The notes: generated by a model not told the origin, from the sequence alone. A stretch of 64,000 nt of DNA from Grimontia celer (GCF_900055185.1 NZ_FIZX01000007.1:1-64000), one strand, 5' to 3'; shown: positions 9,769 to 19,244, numbered from the stretch's first letter. Numbers and translations are program-made.

Positions 9769-10740
9769 CTATCTGTTTTCATCTGCCGCTGCAATTTCTG
9801 TCATATGTCGACAACGTGAAATAATCAGCTGCCGTAACCAGCTATGACCAGGATCGGATTGCTGACTTTGATGCCAGAACAGGGTATATGCCATGGGCGG
9901 TAAAGGTGTTGGCAATGACAACACGTGTAAATTGAGTTGCTTAGCGACGGCTGCTGCAAAATGCGCCGGCGCGGTAAACACCAGGTCGGTATGGGTGCAA
10001 AGGCTCGCCGCGCTATTGAAATCCGGCACATACATGGCGATATCACGTTCAATGCCCCGTTCTGCAAGTTTATAGTCAAGCAGCCAGCGATCGCTGCCGT
10101 CACACCTGACCTGAACATGTCGCTGTTTCAGGTAGGTATCCAAATCCCATTTTGCTTCTTTTAGCACGGGGTGATCTTTTCTCACAATCACCCGTTGCTC
10201 ATCCTGATAAAGCTCCTCATAGATAATGCCTTTCGGCGGCATCATCGTCAGCATGGCGTCAGCAGGGTTTAGGTCTTTTCCTGTAATGCCAAAATCTACC
10301 TCACCACGTGCCATGGCGTCGAAAGTTTGCCCGCTCCAAGCTTGGGTATCCAGCGTGATTGAGGGAGCTGCGTCGAGGATTTCACCTAAAAATCGGGGAA
10401 GAAGCAGGGGATAGGCACTTTCGACCAGTGAGAAGTGAAAACGGCGATCGCTGGTTGCCGGGTTGAATTCATCCGAGACTGTCAGCCCTTCAATGTGCCC
10501 TAGCAGGCTTTTCAGTCCCGGTTTTAAGGACAAGGCCTTCGGCGTTGGGTAAAGGCCACGGGAAGTGCGGTTGAACAAAGGGTCATCAAACTGTTCGCGA
10601 AGCTTGGCGAGGTTTTTACTGACCGCGGATTGACTGAGATGAAGACGCTGCGCAGCCCGGGTGACGTTGCTCTCTTCCAGTAACACATGAAGACAGATCA
10701 GCAGGCTGAGATCGTAACGAAGAAGTTGGTTGAGGTTCAT
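9769..10740 (-). CDS. LysR-family transcriptional regulator
   Basis: A 323-residue regulator with an N-terminal winged helix-turn-helix (residues ~8-66: NVTRAAQRLHLSQSAVSKNLAKLREQFDDPLFNRT) and a periplasmic-binding-protein-like effector domain. It is divergent from the MFS exporter at 10840 with 99 bases between the starts, the classical arrangement in which a LysR protein controls the adjacent transporter. Effector unknown. Confidence 0.93.
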   Translation of the reverse strand: MNLNQLLRYDLSLLICLHVLLEESNVTRAAQRLHLSQSAVSKNLAKLREQFDDPLFNRTSRGLYPTPKALSLKPGLKSLLGHIEGLTVSDEFNPATSDRRFHFSLVESAYPLLLPRFLGEILDAAPSITLDTQAWSGQTFDAMARGEVDFGITGKDLNPADAMLTMMPPKGIIYEELYQDEQRVIVRKDHPVLKEAKWDLDTYLKQRHVQVRCDGSDRWLLDYKLAERGIERDIAMYVPDFNSAASLCTHTDLVFTAPAHFAAAVAKQLNLHVLSLPTPLPPMAYTLFWHQSQQSDPGHSWLRQLIISRCRHMTEIAAADENR

Positions 10741-10839
10741 TAAGTATTATTCCTTATGGGAATGTCTGACCTGAATATAAACCATTTTTGTTCATATCAA
10801 AATCACACTACACTCCGCCCATTGAATCAGGAGAATCTT

Positions 10840-12036
10840 ATGTCTACCCCTTCTTCCAAGCCTGATAGCCGACTTGTGGCACTCATGGTCCTGCTGGTGC
10901 TTTTCAGCCCACTGGCAATCGATATTTACTTGCCTGCCATGCCACTGATGGCGGCAGAGTTTGATGTGGCCTCTACCCGAATTCAAGACACCATTTCCTG
11001 GTTTATGGTGAGTCTGGGTCTTGGCCAGCTTTTAGCTGGACCTTTGGCAGACCGTTATGGTCGCCGCCCAGTCGCGATTGCCGGTATTGTGATTTACAGC
11101 TTGAGCTCGGGCTTTGCCTGGGTTGCAAGCTCGCTGGATGCGCTGCTTTTTGCCCGTCTGATGCAAGGTGCAGGCGCTTGTGCGACCTCTGTATGTGCAT
11201 TCGCTGCCGTGCGTGACAGTTTTGGCGGTAAACGAAGCGGGCAGATGATCAGCTACCTTAACGGCGCTATCTGTTTCATTCCTGCACTGGCACCACTTTT
11301 GGGCGCATGGCTAACTGCTCAGTTTGGCTGGCGTTCAAACTTCAGCTTTATGATGGCGTATGCGCTGGTGGCCTTAGTGTTGGTATTGACCCTGTTCCGT
11401 GAAACCCGTCCGGCAGACACGGACAGCAGCGGCAAACTGCTGAGCCCTTCGCGTTACTGGCAGGTTTTGAAAGAGCCAGTGTTTGTGTATCACGCTGTGC
11501 TTTGCATGCTGGCGATGTCGGTGATCCTGGCTTACGTCACCTCAGCACCGGTTCGTCTGATTAATGGCCTTGGCCTTACTATGGAGCAATTCACCCTGTG
11601 GTTTGGTGTCAATGCGGTGCTGAACATCACAGCATCCATGACGGCGCCAAAAGTGATGGATAAATTTGGTAGCCGTAAAACCCTGAATGCCGGCATGTTG
11701 CTGCTGGTGTTTGCAGGTTGCCTGATGGCTGCACTCAGCACCACACAAGCTGCGTGGGCATTTATGGTACCTGTCTTCCTATCATCATTTGGTTTCGCCT
11801 GGATTCTGGGCTCAGCAGCGGGTAAAGCGCTGGAGCCGTTTGGTCAACGCGCGGGCACGGCAGCCGCTTTGCTGGGTCTTTTCCAGATGAGTGGTGCAGG
11901 TGTGTTGGTTAGCCTGACACAACGCGCAGGTCTTTCTGAGCCACACCTTCTGGTCTTTCATATGTTGCTGCTGGCACCAGGCCTTTTGCTGCTGTGGTCG
12001 TCGAAAGGTAAACGCTGGCATACCGCAGAAGCGTAA
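10840..12036 (+). CDS. Bcr/CflA-family drug efflux MFS transporter
   Basis: A 398-residue inner-membrane protein with about 12 transmembrane helices and the N-terminal pattern LFSPLAIDIYLPAMP typical of the Bcr/CflA subfamily (proton-driven export of drugs such as bicyclomycin or sulfonamides). The MFS motif A appears as GPLADRYGRRPV after helix 2. Start ATG 10840 has AGGAG six bases upstream; an in-frame ATG at 10756 would add a hydrophilic 28-residue leader and is rejected. Likely controlled by the divergent LysR gene. Substrate is inferred only from subfamily. Confidence 0.9.
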   Translation: MSTPSSKPDSRLVALMVLLVLFSPLAIDIYLPAMPLMAAEFDVASTRIQDTISWFMVSLGLGQLLAGPLADRYGRRPVAIAGIVIYSLSSGFAWVASSLDALLFARLMQGAGACATSVCAFAAVRDSFGGKRSGQMISYLNGAICFIPALAPLLGAWLTAQFGWRSNFSFMMAYALVALVLVLTLFRETRPADTDSSGKLLSPSRYWQVLKEPVFVYHAVLCMLAMSVILAYVTSAPVRLINGLGLTMEQFTLWFGVNAVLNITASMTAPKVMDKFGSRKTLNAGMLLLVFAGCLMAALSTTQAAWAFMVPVFLSSFGFAWILGSAAGKALEPFGQRAGTAAALLGLFQMSGAGVLVSLTQRAGLSEPHLLVFHMLLLAPGLLLLWSSKGKRWHTAEA

Positions 12037-12060
12037 AACTTAGCGAATTCACTAATAAGA

Positions 12061-12136
12061 CGCGAAAAGCGCGACGGTCTCGACAACCGTTATTCCACCA
12101 TTTACCCGTTAATTGCTCATTAGCGGGTATTTTTTT
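12061..12136 (+). terminator. Three consecutive hairpins ending in a terminator after the MFS gene
   Basis: Hairpin 1 is CGCG-AAAAG-CGCG (12061-12073). Hairpin 2 is ACGGT-CTCGACA-ACCGT (12074-12090), a 5-bp stem with a 7-base loop shaped like an anticodon arm. Hairpin 3 (12104-12128, ACCCGTTAAT with ATTAGCGGGT, one G-U) is followed by seven T and is a convincing Rho-independent terminator. The first two have no known role. Confidence 0.8.
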
Positions 12137-12143
12137 GTTGCTT

Positions 12144-12232
12144 ATTTGGCTTGGGAAGTATATTTAGTGTGCGAATTTCTCAGATCTTCCCGATTTCGGG
12201 GTGCCAGCCAAATCAAAGGCTGTTCGCACACT
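12144..12232 (+). other. Candidate structured 5' leader of tsrA
   Basis: A perfect 10-bp inverted repeat, AGTGTGCGAA (12166-12175) with TTCGCACACT (12223-12232), encloses two smaller hairpins, CCCGA-TT-TCGGG (12190-12201) and CAGCC/GGCTG (12205-12222), giving a three-way junction with the second hairpin directly abutting the closing stem. A competing fold is also possible: ATTTGGCT (12144-12151) with AGCCAAAT (12206-12213) and GGGAAG (12153-12158) with CTTCCC (12186-12191). It lies between a terminator and tsrA, 34 bases before its ATG. No known riboswitch consensus was recognised. Confidence 0.45.
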
Positions 12233-12266
12233 CCTTCGTAAATACATACACAGGCAGTTAAATATT

Positions 12267-12557
12267 ATGTCGATGTCGACAATTGAATTAGCTCGTCATC
12301 TGGAGATGCTAGAAGAATCTCCGGAAAAAATGATGTTCGGTAAATTGCTCACTGAATTGAGCGGCATGAGTGAAGAGCGCGTAAAAAGCGCTGCGCGTCA
12401 GGTGCCAATCAGTGGTCTTCGCGAGCTGGTGCACCAGTTCAATAAAGTGATTGATGAGCGCAAAGGTGAGCGTGTGCTGGAATTGGCGCAAGAGCTGGCA
12501 AACGACGGTATTTCTGTCGATGAGCTGCGCGACTATCTCGCGCAGCGCAGCGCCTGA
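12267..12557 (+). CDS. tsrA: H-NS-like regulator TsrA (no DNA-binding domain)
   Basis: A 96-residue, mostly helical charged protein. Its second half, GLRELVHQFNKVIDERK followed by LAQELANDGISVDELRDYL, resembles the H-NS oligomerisation region (pattern LxxxLxKxxxVxxER then ADGIxxxEL), but the H-NS C-terminal DNA-binding domain is absent. In V. cholerae the gene after the aminopeptidase P, LysR and Bcr-type MFS genes is, from memory, tsrA (VC0070), a repressor of type VI secretion and virulence genes. The match of synteny and fold supports the name; it is not proven here. Start ATG 12267 is chosen over 12201, which would run through the leader hairpins; the ribosome-binding site is weak. Confidence 0.72.
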   Translation: MSMSTIELARHLEMLEESPEKMMFGKLLTELSGMSEERVKSAARQVPISGLRELVHQFNKVIDERKGERVLELAQELANDGISVDELRDYLAQRSA

Positions 12558-13439
12558 TTATTTCGTTTTCCCTTTTCGCTGCTGAATCAGCAAACCGACA
12601 ACAATCATCACTAGACCGATTAAGGTCGTTGGATGAATTTGTTCTCCAATAATTTGCGACAGCAAGATCAGCGAAATAAAAGGTGAAATAAAGATCAGGT
12701 TACTGATCTTGGCGGTATTAGTGGCAAGCTTCATGGCATTGAGCCAAAGCACAAAAGTAATGCCCATCTCGAACAGACCGACATAAGTCACTGCCGCCCA
12801 GCCTTGCCATGGAATGCCACTCCAGTCGCTGGTGTAAAGGCTAAGTCCAATCGAAAACGGCAAAGAAAGTAAGAAACCAAGCAGTAACCCAATCACTGGG
12901 TCGGCTTGGTTTTTTGCGTTCAAAATCCAGTAACCCGCCCACAAAACCGTGGAAAGCAGCGCCAACCCCACACCCAATGGGCTGTCGAATTGCAGGCCAA
13001 ATATATCCCCTTTGGTGGCAATGACCACCACACCGGCATAACCCAGCGCCGCAGCAATCCAATCCTGTTTACGAATTTTCTGGCCTAGGAATACCGCTGC
13101 CATCAGCGTCAGGGTGATCGCCCAGCTGTAGTTCAATGGCTGCGCGAGGGAAGCGGGCAACAAATCATAAGCTTTGAACAGCACCAGATAATAAATGAGC
13201 GGGTTGATAAGCCCGAGCAGCAGATAATACAGCGGTCGTTTGGCAAAGGTAGACGTCAACAGGTGCAATTTGCCCTGAAAGCCTGCCACTGCAGCCAGAG
13301 AAATTGCCGATACCACGCTGGCGGCGGCCAGCATCTGAATCGGAGTCATATAGCTAAGGGTGATTTTAAAAGCCGTCGCGACGGTCGACCAAAGGAGCAC
13401 CGCAGCCAATCCGTAGCCAATCGCTAGGCGGTCGTTCAT
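12558..13439 (-). CDS. EamA/DMT-family transporter
   Basis: A 293-residue integral membrane protein with about ten hydrophobic helices in two EamA repeats and a basic tail (QQRKGKTK), typical of drug/metabolite transporters. Substrate cannot be told from sequence. It is convergent with tsrA, with no gap between the two stop codons (tsrA ends at 12557), so the two transcripts probably overlap at their 3' ends. Confidence 0.88.
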   Translation of the reverse strand: MNDRLAIGYGLAAVLLWSTVATAFKITLSYMTPIQMLAAASVVSAISLAAVAGFQGKLHLLTSTFAKRPLYYLLLGLINPLIYYLVLFKAYDLLPASLAQPLNYSWAITLTLMAAVFLGQKIRKQDWIAAALGYAGVVVIATKGDIFGLQFDSPLGVGLALLSTVLWAGYWILNAKNQADPVIGLLLGFLLSLPFSIGLSLYTSDWSGIPWQGWAAVTYVGLFEMGITFVLWLNAMKLATNTAKISNLIFISPFISLILLSQIIGEQIHPTTLIGLVMIVVGLLIQQRKGKTK

Positions 13440-13578
13440 AGGAGAATCACTTATAAAAAATGAGGGAGAGAATGCGGCAGTCTAGAGCAAGATCTGCTCA
13501 ATAGAAAAGCTGGACATTTATCCAGTGTCTGATTAGCCTTCAATACAGTTAGCGTATTGGAAATAAAAGGGTATCGAC

Positions 13579-15099
13579 ATGCAGCTTGAAGCGCTGTTTT
13601 CAGACAGTCTGGTATGGATGGCAGCAGGGGCTGGCGCGGGTGTCACGGCGTTGTTGGCAGCGCTATACCACCGTATGGCAAAACAAAATCTTCAGGCCTT
13701 GCATGAGCAATTGCGGGAAGCTGACGAAAAGCACAACCAGTCTGAGATTGGTCGGCTGAAAGGCGAAAACCAGACCTTGCAGGATGAGCTTGATGGCATG
13801 GATCTGGAACGTGATCGCTTAAGCTCTGAGCTTCGCACTCAATATGGCAAGCTCGCGGCAGCGGCCGAAAAGCTGCGCCAGATGGAAACCCTGCGCGCCG
13901 AAAAAGCCCAATTGGCCGATACCGTTGAGAACCTTCGTGATACCAAAGCCGCACTGGAATTGACCCTTCGCGAGCAGCAAACCCGAACTGAAGAGCAACT
14001 TGAAGCCGCAGAAGAGAAAATCAAACTGCTGGAAGGGGCGGAGGAGCGTCTTCGCGTTCAGTTCGAGGCGCTCGCCAACAAAGTTTTTGACCACAAAACC
14101 CGCACTGTGGATGAGCAAAATCGCCAGAGTCTCGAATCTCTCTTGAGTCCTTTGAAAAACGAGCTGGAAGGTTTCCGTAAGCAAGTCAGTGACAGCTTTG
14201 GCGAACAGGCCAAAGAGCGCCACACCCTGGTGCATGAAATCAAAAACCTCCAGCAGCTTAACGAAGCCATGACCCGTGAAGCGGTGAACCTGACTCAGGC
14301 GCTCAAAGGTGACAACAAGCAGCAAGGCAACTGGGGGGAAGTGGTTCTTGCCCGTGTGCTGGAAGAATCCGGCCTTCGTGAAGGCTATGAGTACGAGACT
14401 CAGGTCAGCCTTGAGAACGAGCAGGGTAAACGCTACCAGCCGGATGTCATCGTACGCCTGCCGCAAGGGAAGGATGTGGTAATTGATGCCAAGATGGCAC
14501 TGGTGGCGTATGAACGTTATTACCACGCCGAATCGCTGGTGGATAAAGACAGCGCACTGCGTGAGCACATTGCCGCCATTCGCGGTCATATCCGTGGCCT
14601 TGGCCGCAAGGATTATCATCAGCTTCATGGCATTCAAAGCCTCGATTATGTGCTGATGTTCATTCCTGTTGAACCTGCGTTCCAGATTGCCATCGAGGCA
14701 GAGCCTTCCCTTATCCGAGAAGCGCTGGACCACAACATCATGTTGGTGAGCCCAACCACTTTGCTGGTGGCGCTCCGCACCATCAATAATCTGTGGCGCT
14801 TTGAGCATCAGAACCAGAATGCCCGCGTGATTGCAGAAAAAGCCGGCAAGCTTTACGACAAAATTCGTCTGTTTGTGTCGGACATGGAAGCCATGGGCTC
14901 GGCACTCGATAAAGCGTCAGACAGCTATCAAAACGCCGTGAACAAGCTTTCCAGCGGGCGTGGCAACATTCTGCGTCAGGCCGAGAGCTTTAAAACGCTG
15001 GGTGTGGAAGTGAAGCGCGATATCAGTCCGGCTATGCTGAAAAGAGATACGACAGAAGAGAATGATGATGTTGTGACCTTACCCGTCTCAAAGGATTAA
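13579..15099 (+). CDS. rmuC: DNA recombination protein RmuC
   Basis: A 506-residue RmuC homologue; the E. coli protein limits sequence inversions at short inverted repeats. The N-terminus has one hydrophobic segment (~12-30), followed by a long coiled coil rich in Glu, Lys and Leu to about residue 200, then the RmuC domain with NWGEVVLARVLEESGLREG, DVIVRLPQGKDVVIDAKM and DYVLMFIPVEPAF. The DAKM segment resembles a restriction-endonuclease-like core. An AAGGG lies upstream of ATG 13579. It is followed by a 380-base gap carrying inverted repeats, notable beside a gene that acts on such structures, though this may be chance. Confidence 0.94.
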   Translation: MQLEALFSDSLVWMAAGAGAGVTALLAALYHRMAKQNLQALHEQLREADEKHNQSEIGRLKGENQTLQDELDGMDLERDRLSSELRTQYGKLAAAAEKLRQMETLRAEKAQLADTVENLRDTKAALELTLREQQTRTEEQLEAAEEKIKLLEGAEERLRVQFEALANKVFDHKTRTVDEQNRQSLESLLSPLKNELEGFRKQVSDSFGEQAKERHTLVHEIKNLQQLNEAMTREAVNLTQALKGDNKQQGNWGEVVLARVLEESGLREGYEYETQVSLENEQGKRYQPDVIVRLPQGKDVVIDAKMALVAYERYYHAESLVDKDSALREHIAAIRGHIRGLGRKDYHQLHGIQSLDYVLMFIPVEPAFQIAIEAEPSLIREALDHNIMLVSPTTLLVALRTINNLWRFEHQNQNARVIAEKAGKLYDKIRLFVSDMEAMGSALDKASDSYQNAVNKLSSGRGNILRQAESFKTLGVEVKRDISPAMLKRDTTEENDDVVTLPVSKD

Positions 15100-15117
15100 A
15101 CGGACAGTCACTTGGCG

Positions 15118-15427
15118 CACTAAGCGCTTTGAGCATGCTCTGCATCATGCTCAAATAACCGCATGAAGGCGAGTTCAGCGAGTAGTAATTGGCTTTCAAA
15201 CAAGGCGTGGATTTGAAGGCGTAGTGGGCTACATCGAAAAGCCACAACGAAGTGTGGAAGCCAATTAAACTCGCCCTTCGGGAGTGATTCAGCACGCCCT
15301 CTTCGGTGTCAAACGCCTTTGAAGTGGCTCACCATTTCCGCAGGCGTTTTCCTTGAAGTGGGCGTGCTGTTATCACTCTGAACAGCGCTTCTTGTGGTTG
15401 TTTGAGCATGTAAAGTACACTAAGCGC
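15118..15427 (+). repeat. Nested inverted-repeat element between rmuC and ubiE
   Basis: Several nested palindromes fill this gap. TTGAGCATG/CATGCTCAA (15129-15154) is perfect. A second unit is bounded by GAAGGCGAGTT (15165) and AACTCGCCCTTC (15268) with AATTGGCTT/AAGCCAATT and smaller stems inside. A third unit is GAGTGAT-TCAGCACGCCC (15282-15299) paired with GGGCGTGCTGTTATCACTC (15360-15378), enclosing AAACGCCT/AGGCGTTT and GAAGTGG/CCATTTC. CACTAAGCGC and TTTGAGCATG occur at both ends (15118-15137 and 15401-15427) in swapped order. It looks like a mobile or REP-like element without a coding frame; I cannot name the family. Confidence 0.6.
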
Positions 15428-15481
15428 AAAAATATCGGGCGTTTTCTTCTTTTCCGGCCCGGTGTTACTCAGGGGTTAATA

Positions 15482-16261
15482 ATGACAGATATGACACAGG
15501 GCGTGACGCAAGACGCGGAACAGAATACCACCCACTTTGGCTTCAAGACCGTCGCTAAAGATGAGAAAGCCGGTATGGTTGCCAGCGTCTTTCACAATGT
15601 GGCGGCAAAGTACGACATTATGAACGATGTGATGTCCATGGGTATTCACCGTATCTGGAAACGCTTTACTATTGATTGCAGCGGTGTGCGTCCGGGCCAT
15701 CGTGTCCTCGACCTGGCTGGCGGTACTGGCGACCTGACGGCTAAATTCTCCCGCATCGTGGGCGAGAAAGGTCAGGTGGTGTTGGCAGACATCAACAACT
15801 CTATGTTGAATGTCGGTCGCGACAAACTGCGCGATCTGGGTATCGTCGGCAACGTAAATTACGTGCAGGCGAACGCAGAAGAGCTGCCATTCCCTGATAA
15901 CCACTTTGATTGCATCACCATTGGCTTTGGTCTTCGTAACGTCACTGACAAAGACAAAGCGCTGCGCTCAATGTACCGCGTACTGAAGCCGGGTGGCCGT
16001 CTGCTGGTGTTGGAATTCTCCAAGCCAATCGTTGAGCCACTGTCAAAAGTCTATGATGCCTACTCTTTCCACCTGCTGCCGAAAATGGGCGAAATTATCG
16101 CGAATGACGGTGAAAGCTACCGTTATTTGGCAGAATCTATCCGCATGCACCCCGATCAGGACACCCTGAAAGGCATGATGGAAGAAGCAGGTTTCGAGCA
16201 AACCAAATACTTCAACCTGACCGGTGGCATTGTTGCCCTGCACCGCGGCTACAAATTCTAA
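15482..16261 (+). CDS. ubiE: Ubiquinone/menaquinone biosynthesis C-methyltransferase UbiE
   Basis: A 260-residue class I SAM methyltransferase that adds the C-methyl group in ubiquinone and menaquinone synthesis. SAM-binding motif [14 protein letters not shown], then [19 protein letters not shown] and [11 protein letters not shown], are the UbiE signatures. ATG 15482 gives the family length (E. coli 251) and N-terminus; a longer frame from 15353 would include part of the repeat element. GGGG lies about eight bases upstream. First gene of ubiE-ubiJ-ubiB, probably cotranscribed with tat genes. Confidence 0.97.
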   Translation: MTDMTQGVTQDAEQNTTHFGFKTVAKDEKAGMVASVFHNVAAKYDIMNDVMSMGIHRIWKRFTIDCSGVRPGHRVLDLAGGTGDLTAKFSRIVGEKGQVVLADINNSMLNVGRDKLRDLGIVGNVNYVQANAEELPFPDNHFDCITIGFGLRNVTDKDKALRSMYRVLKPGGRLLVLEFSKPIVEPLSKVYDAYSFHLLPKMGEIIANDGESYRYLAESIRMHPDQDTLKGMMEEAGFEQTKYFNLTGGIVALHRGYKF

Positions 16262-16271
16262 GGGGTCGGGA

Positions 16272-16895
16272 ATGCCATTAGACCCATTAGTCACCGCCGT
16301 TGTTGAGACCAGCTTAAATACCCTGCTCAAGCAGGATGTAGAGAGCCAACGCCGACTGGCGAGGCTTAAAGGCAAAGTGCTGCGTGTGCGCCTGACAGAC
16401 ATCAGCAAGCAATTGGTGTTTGTGTTCAGCCAGCAAATCGATGTACTGGCGGATTTTGAAGGTGACGCAGACTGCGACTTGGCATTGACCATTTCCGTTG
16501 CGCCACAGCTGAAAGACAAAGCCAACCTGACCAAGCTCATCAAAGAAGACAAATTGCATCTGGACGGTGATATCGATGTCGCCCAGCAATTTTCCAACCT
16601 TCTGAATGGCCTTAACCCGGACATCGCAGAGTGGCTATCGCATTACACCGGTGATGTGGTCGCACACACCCTGGTTCGAGGTGCCCAGCAAGGGTTGGCA
16701 TTTCTTAAGCAGATGACCGAGCGTAACCAGCGCTATGTTGGTGAGCTGGTGGTCGAAGAGTGGCGACTGGCACCGGGTGCGCTGGAAGTGGCCTATTTTG
16801 CCGATCAAGTCGATGATGTTCAGAGTCAGGCTTCCCGCCTGTCAGCCCGACTTGAAGCATTCGAAAAGAAATTGGCTGAGGTGGAGAGCGCATGA
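16272..16895 (+). CDS. ubiJ: Ubiquinone biosynthesis accessory factor UbiJ
   Basis: A 207-residue protein with an SCP2 lipid-binding domain, a part of the soluble Ubi complex that holds polyprenyl intermediates. The segment around [43 protein letters not shown]-type SCP2 sequence and a C-terminal coiled coil are present. ATG 16272 with GGG upstream is chosen; it begins ten bases after ubiE and overlaps ubiB by four bases (ATGA). Confidence 0.94.
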   Translation: MPLDPLVTAVVETSLNTLLKQDVESQRRLARLKGKVLRVRLTDISKQLVFVFSQQIDVLADFEGDADCDLALTISVAPQLKDKANLTKLIKEDKLHLDGDIDVAQQFSNLLNGLNPDIAEWLSHYTGDVVAHTLVRGAQQGLAFLKQMTERNQRYVGELVVEEWRLAPGALEVAYFADQVDDVQSQASRLSARLEAFEKKLAEVESA

Positions 16896-18526
16896 CACCC
16901 AGCGAAATCCGCCGCCTCTACAAAATTACCCAAGTCCAGCTCAGTTACGGACTGGATGAACTGTTGCCGGACCAGCCGATAACCCGTGGCCCGCAATTTA
17001 TGCGCAAAATGCTGTTCTGGATGAAGAATCAACATCCGGACAAGCAACTCGGTGAGCGCCTGCGTTTGGCGCTTCAAGAGTTGGGCCCTGTGTGGATCAA
17101 GTTCGGCCAGATGATGTCGACCCGCCGTGACCTTTTTCCGCCTGCGATTGCTGACCAGCTTGCTTTGCTGCAAGACCAAGTTGAACCGTTTGATGGCAAG
17201 CTTGCAAAAGCGCAAATGGAAAAAGCCCTTGGTGGTCCGCTGGAAAACTGGTTTGACGATTTCAGCGAAATTCCGCTGGCATCTGCCTCGATTGCACAGG
17301 TTCATACTGCGACATTGAAGGAAAACGGTCGCGAAGTCGTGCTCAAGGTGATCCGCCCTGACATCCTCCCTGTCATTCAGGCTGACATCAAACTCATGTA
17401 CCGCATGGCGCGTATGGTCGCGCGTTTCCTGCCGGAAGCAAGACGCTTAAAGCCGGTGGAAGTGGTGCGTGAGTACGAAAAGACCTTGCTCGACGAGCTG
17501 GATCTGATGCGTGAAGCGGCCAATGCGATTCAGCTTCGCCGCAACTTTGAAAACGATCATATTCTCTATGTGCCAGAAGTGTTCAGCGATTATTGTCGCT
17601 CGAGCCTGATGGTGTCTGAGCGCATCTATGGCATTCAGGTGTCTGATATCGAAGGGCTGAAAGCTAACGGCACCGATCTCAAGCTTCTGGCTGAGCGCGG
17701 CGTGCAGGTCTTTTTCACCCAGGTATTCCGAGACAGTTTCTTCCATGCCGACATGCACCCGGGCAATGTGTTCGTTTCCTATGAGCACCCGGAAGACCCA
17801 CAGTGGATTGGTCTGGATTGCGGCATTGTTGGTACGCTGAACCGTGAAGATAAACGTTATCTTGCGGAAAACTTCCTCGCTTTCTTCAACCGTGACTACC
17901 GCAAAGTCGCCGAACTGCACGTTGATTCAGGCTGGGTGCCGCACGATACCAATGTCGATGAGTTCGAATTTGCTATCCGTACCGTGTGTGAGCCAATTTT
18001 CGAAAAACCATTGTGCGATATTTCATTTGGGCATGTGCTGCTGAACCTGTTTAACACCGCGCGCCGCTTTAACATGGAAGTGCAGCCTCAGTTGGTTCTA
18101 CTGCAGAAAACACTGCTTTATGTGGAAGGGTTGGGGCGCCAACTCTATCCGCAACTGGATTTGTGGGATACCGCCAAGCCGTTCCTTGAGGATTGGATGT
18201 CACGTCAGGTTGGCCCTCAGGCTGTGATCAACGCCATCAAAGAAAGAGCGCCGTTCTGGGCGGAGAAACTGCCCGAGTTGCCAGAGCTGGTTTACGACAG
18301 CCTTAAACAAGGCCGTCAGGTTAACCAGCGAATGGATGCCATGTACCGCGAATTTATGCTGGCGCGTAAGCAGCAAAACCGAGCCCGCTTCCTGATGGGT
18401 GTTGGCGCTACACTGCTGGTGACTTCTGCCATACTGTATAGCAATCAGGTAGAACTTTTACCTCAGTTGACCGGTGGCACCGCGCTGTTTAGCTGGTTAT
18501 TTGCATGGCGCGCATTTAATAAGTGA
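16892..18526 (+). CDS. ubiB: Ubiquinone biosynthesis regulatory kinase-like protein UbiB
   Basis: A 544-residue ABC1/ADCK-type atypical kinase needed for ubiquinone synthesis (E. coli 546). Diagnostic features are the KxGQ motif ([15 protein letters not shown]), the Ala-rich loop [20 protein letters not shown] catalytic loop and DCGIVG metal-binding motif. Two C-terminal hydrophobic helices anchor it to the inner membrane. It overlaps ubiJ by ATGA. tatA begins about 80 bases downstream. Confidence 0.97.
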   Translation: MTPSEIRRLYKITQVQLSYGLDELLPDQPITRGPQFMRKMLFWMKNQHPDKQLGERLRLALQELGPVWIKFGQMMSTRRDLFPPAIADQLALLQDQVEPFDGKLAKAQMEKALGGPLENWFDDFSEIPLASASIAQVHTATLKENGREVVLKVIRPDILPVIQADIKLMYRMARMVARFLPEARRLKPVEVVREYEKTLLDELDLMREAANAIQLRRNFENDHILYVPEVFSDYCRSSLMVSERIYGIQVSDIEGLKANGTDLKLLAERGVQVFFTQVFRDSFFHADMHPGNVFVSYEHPEDPQWIGLDCGIVGTLNREDKRYLAENFLAFFNRDYRKVAELHVDSGWVPHDTNVDEFEFAIRTVCEPIFEKPLCDISFGHVLLNLFNTARRFNMEVQPQLVLLQKTLLYVEGLGRQLYPQLDLWDTAKPFLEDWMSRQVGPQAVINAIKERAPFWAEKLPELPELVYDSLKQGRQVNQRMDAMYREFMLARKQQNRARFLMGVGATLLVTSAILYSNQVELLPQLTGGTALFSWLFAWRAFNK

Positions 18527-18609
18527 AATTAAAGAAATAAGTTGTAACATTGAGGGGATAAACTCCGGTTACTTTTTTATTCACCACATAACGCAGAGGT
18601 AACACTAGC

Positions 18610-18843
18610 ATGGGTGGTATTAGTATTTGGCAACTGCTGATCGTAGCAGTCATCGTTATTCTTCTGTTCGGAACCAAAAAGCTGCGTAACATCGGTGGCG
18701 ACTTGGGTTCGGCGGTAAAAGGCTTCAAGAAAGCCATGTCTGACGAAGACAAAAAAGATGCTGATTTCGGCCAGGAAAAACTGGAAGAAAAAGGCAACAA
18801 CACAGCTCAAAAAAGCGAAGCGAAAGACAAAGAGCAGGCATAA
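18610..18843 (+). CDS. tatA: Sec-independent translocase subunit TatA
   Basis: A 77-residue TatA: N-terminal helix [20 protein letters not shown], the hinge FGTKKL and an amphipathic helix [19 protein letters not shown], then a charged tail. It forms the pore-forming oligomers that export folded twin-arginine proteins. GAGGT precedes the ATG. The leader holds alternating GTAAC/GTTAC repeats whose role, if any, is unclear. First gene of tatABC. Confidence 0.97.
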   Translation: MGGISIWQLLIVAVIVILLFGTKKLRNIGGDLGSAVKGFKKAMSDEDKKDADFGQEKLEEKGNNTAQKSEAKDKEQA

Positions 18844-18846
18844 TCC

Positions 18847-19209
18847 GTGTTTGATATCGGTTTTTGGGAGCTGATCCTGATCGCCGTTGTCGGTCTGGTG
18901 GTGCTCGGTCCCGAACGTTTACCTGTGGCCATCCGCAATGTGTCCCGATGGGTGGGTGCGGCGCGTAGAATGGCAGGCTCCGTGAGAGATGAGCTCGAAC
19001 AAGAGCTGAAAATCCAGGAGCTTCAGGAGAACCTGAAAAAAGCCGAGCAGATGGGTATGCAAAACCTGTCACCAGATCTGCAACAGTCTGTAGATGAGCT
19101 AAAAAAAGCAGCGGAAGATGTTCAGCGCCCTTACGCCCCGAAAAGCGAAAGTGAGCCTGCTGCAGACGCTGCCAATGCTTCCAGCCCAACCAAGGATAAG
19201 ACCGAGTAA
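18847..19209 (+). CDS. tatB: Sec-independent translocase subunit TatB
   Basis: A 120-residue TatB with the N-terminal helix [20 protein letters not shown], the conserved GPERLP after it and a long amphipathic and charged helix. It starts with GTG three bases after the tatA stop. TatB with TatC forms the receptor for twin-arginine signal peptides. The C-terminal third is acidic and low in complexity, as usual. Confidence 0.96.
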   Translation: MFDIGFWELILIAVVGLVVLGPERLPVAIRNVSRWVGAARRMAGSVRDELEQELKIQELQENLKKAEQMGMQNLSPDLQQSVDELKKAAEDVQRPYAPKSESEPAADAANASSPTKDKTE

Positions 19210-19244
19210 GGTTTTATCCGGGCTTCAGTTTTTGTCGAGAAACT

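Noticed and set aside
13819-14808. Long open frame (329 codons) on the minus strand inside rmuC
   Set aside because: It lies entirely antisense to the clearly homologous rmuC coding sequence, has no recognisable domain, and its length is explained by codon bias of the real gene.
15118-15427. Integron attC/VCR site
   Set aside because: The element has nested palindromes but lacks clear GTTRRRY/RYYYAAC core sites and no gene cassettes or integrase are near.
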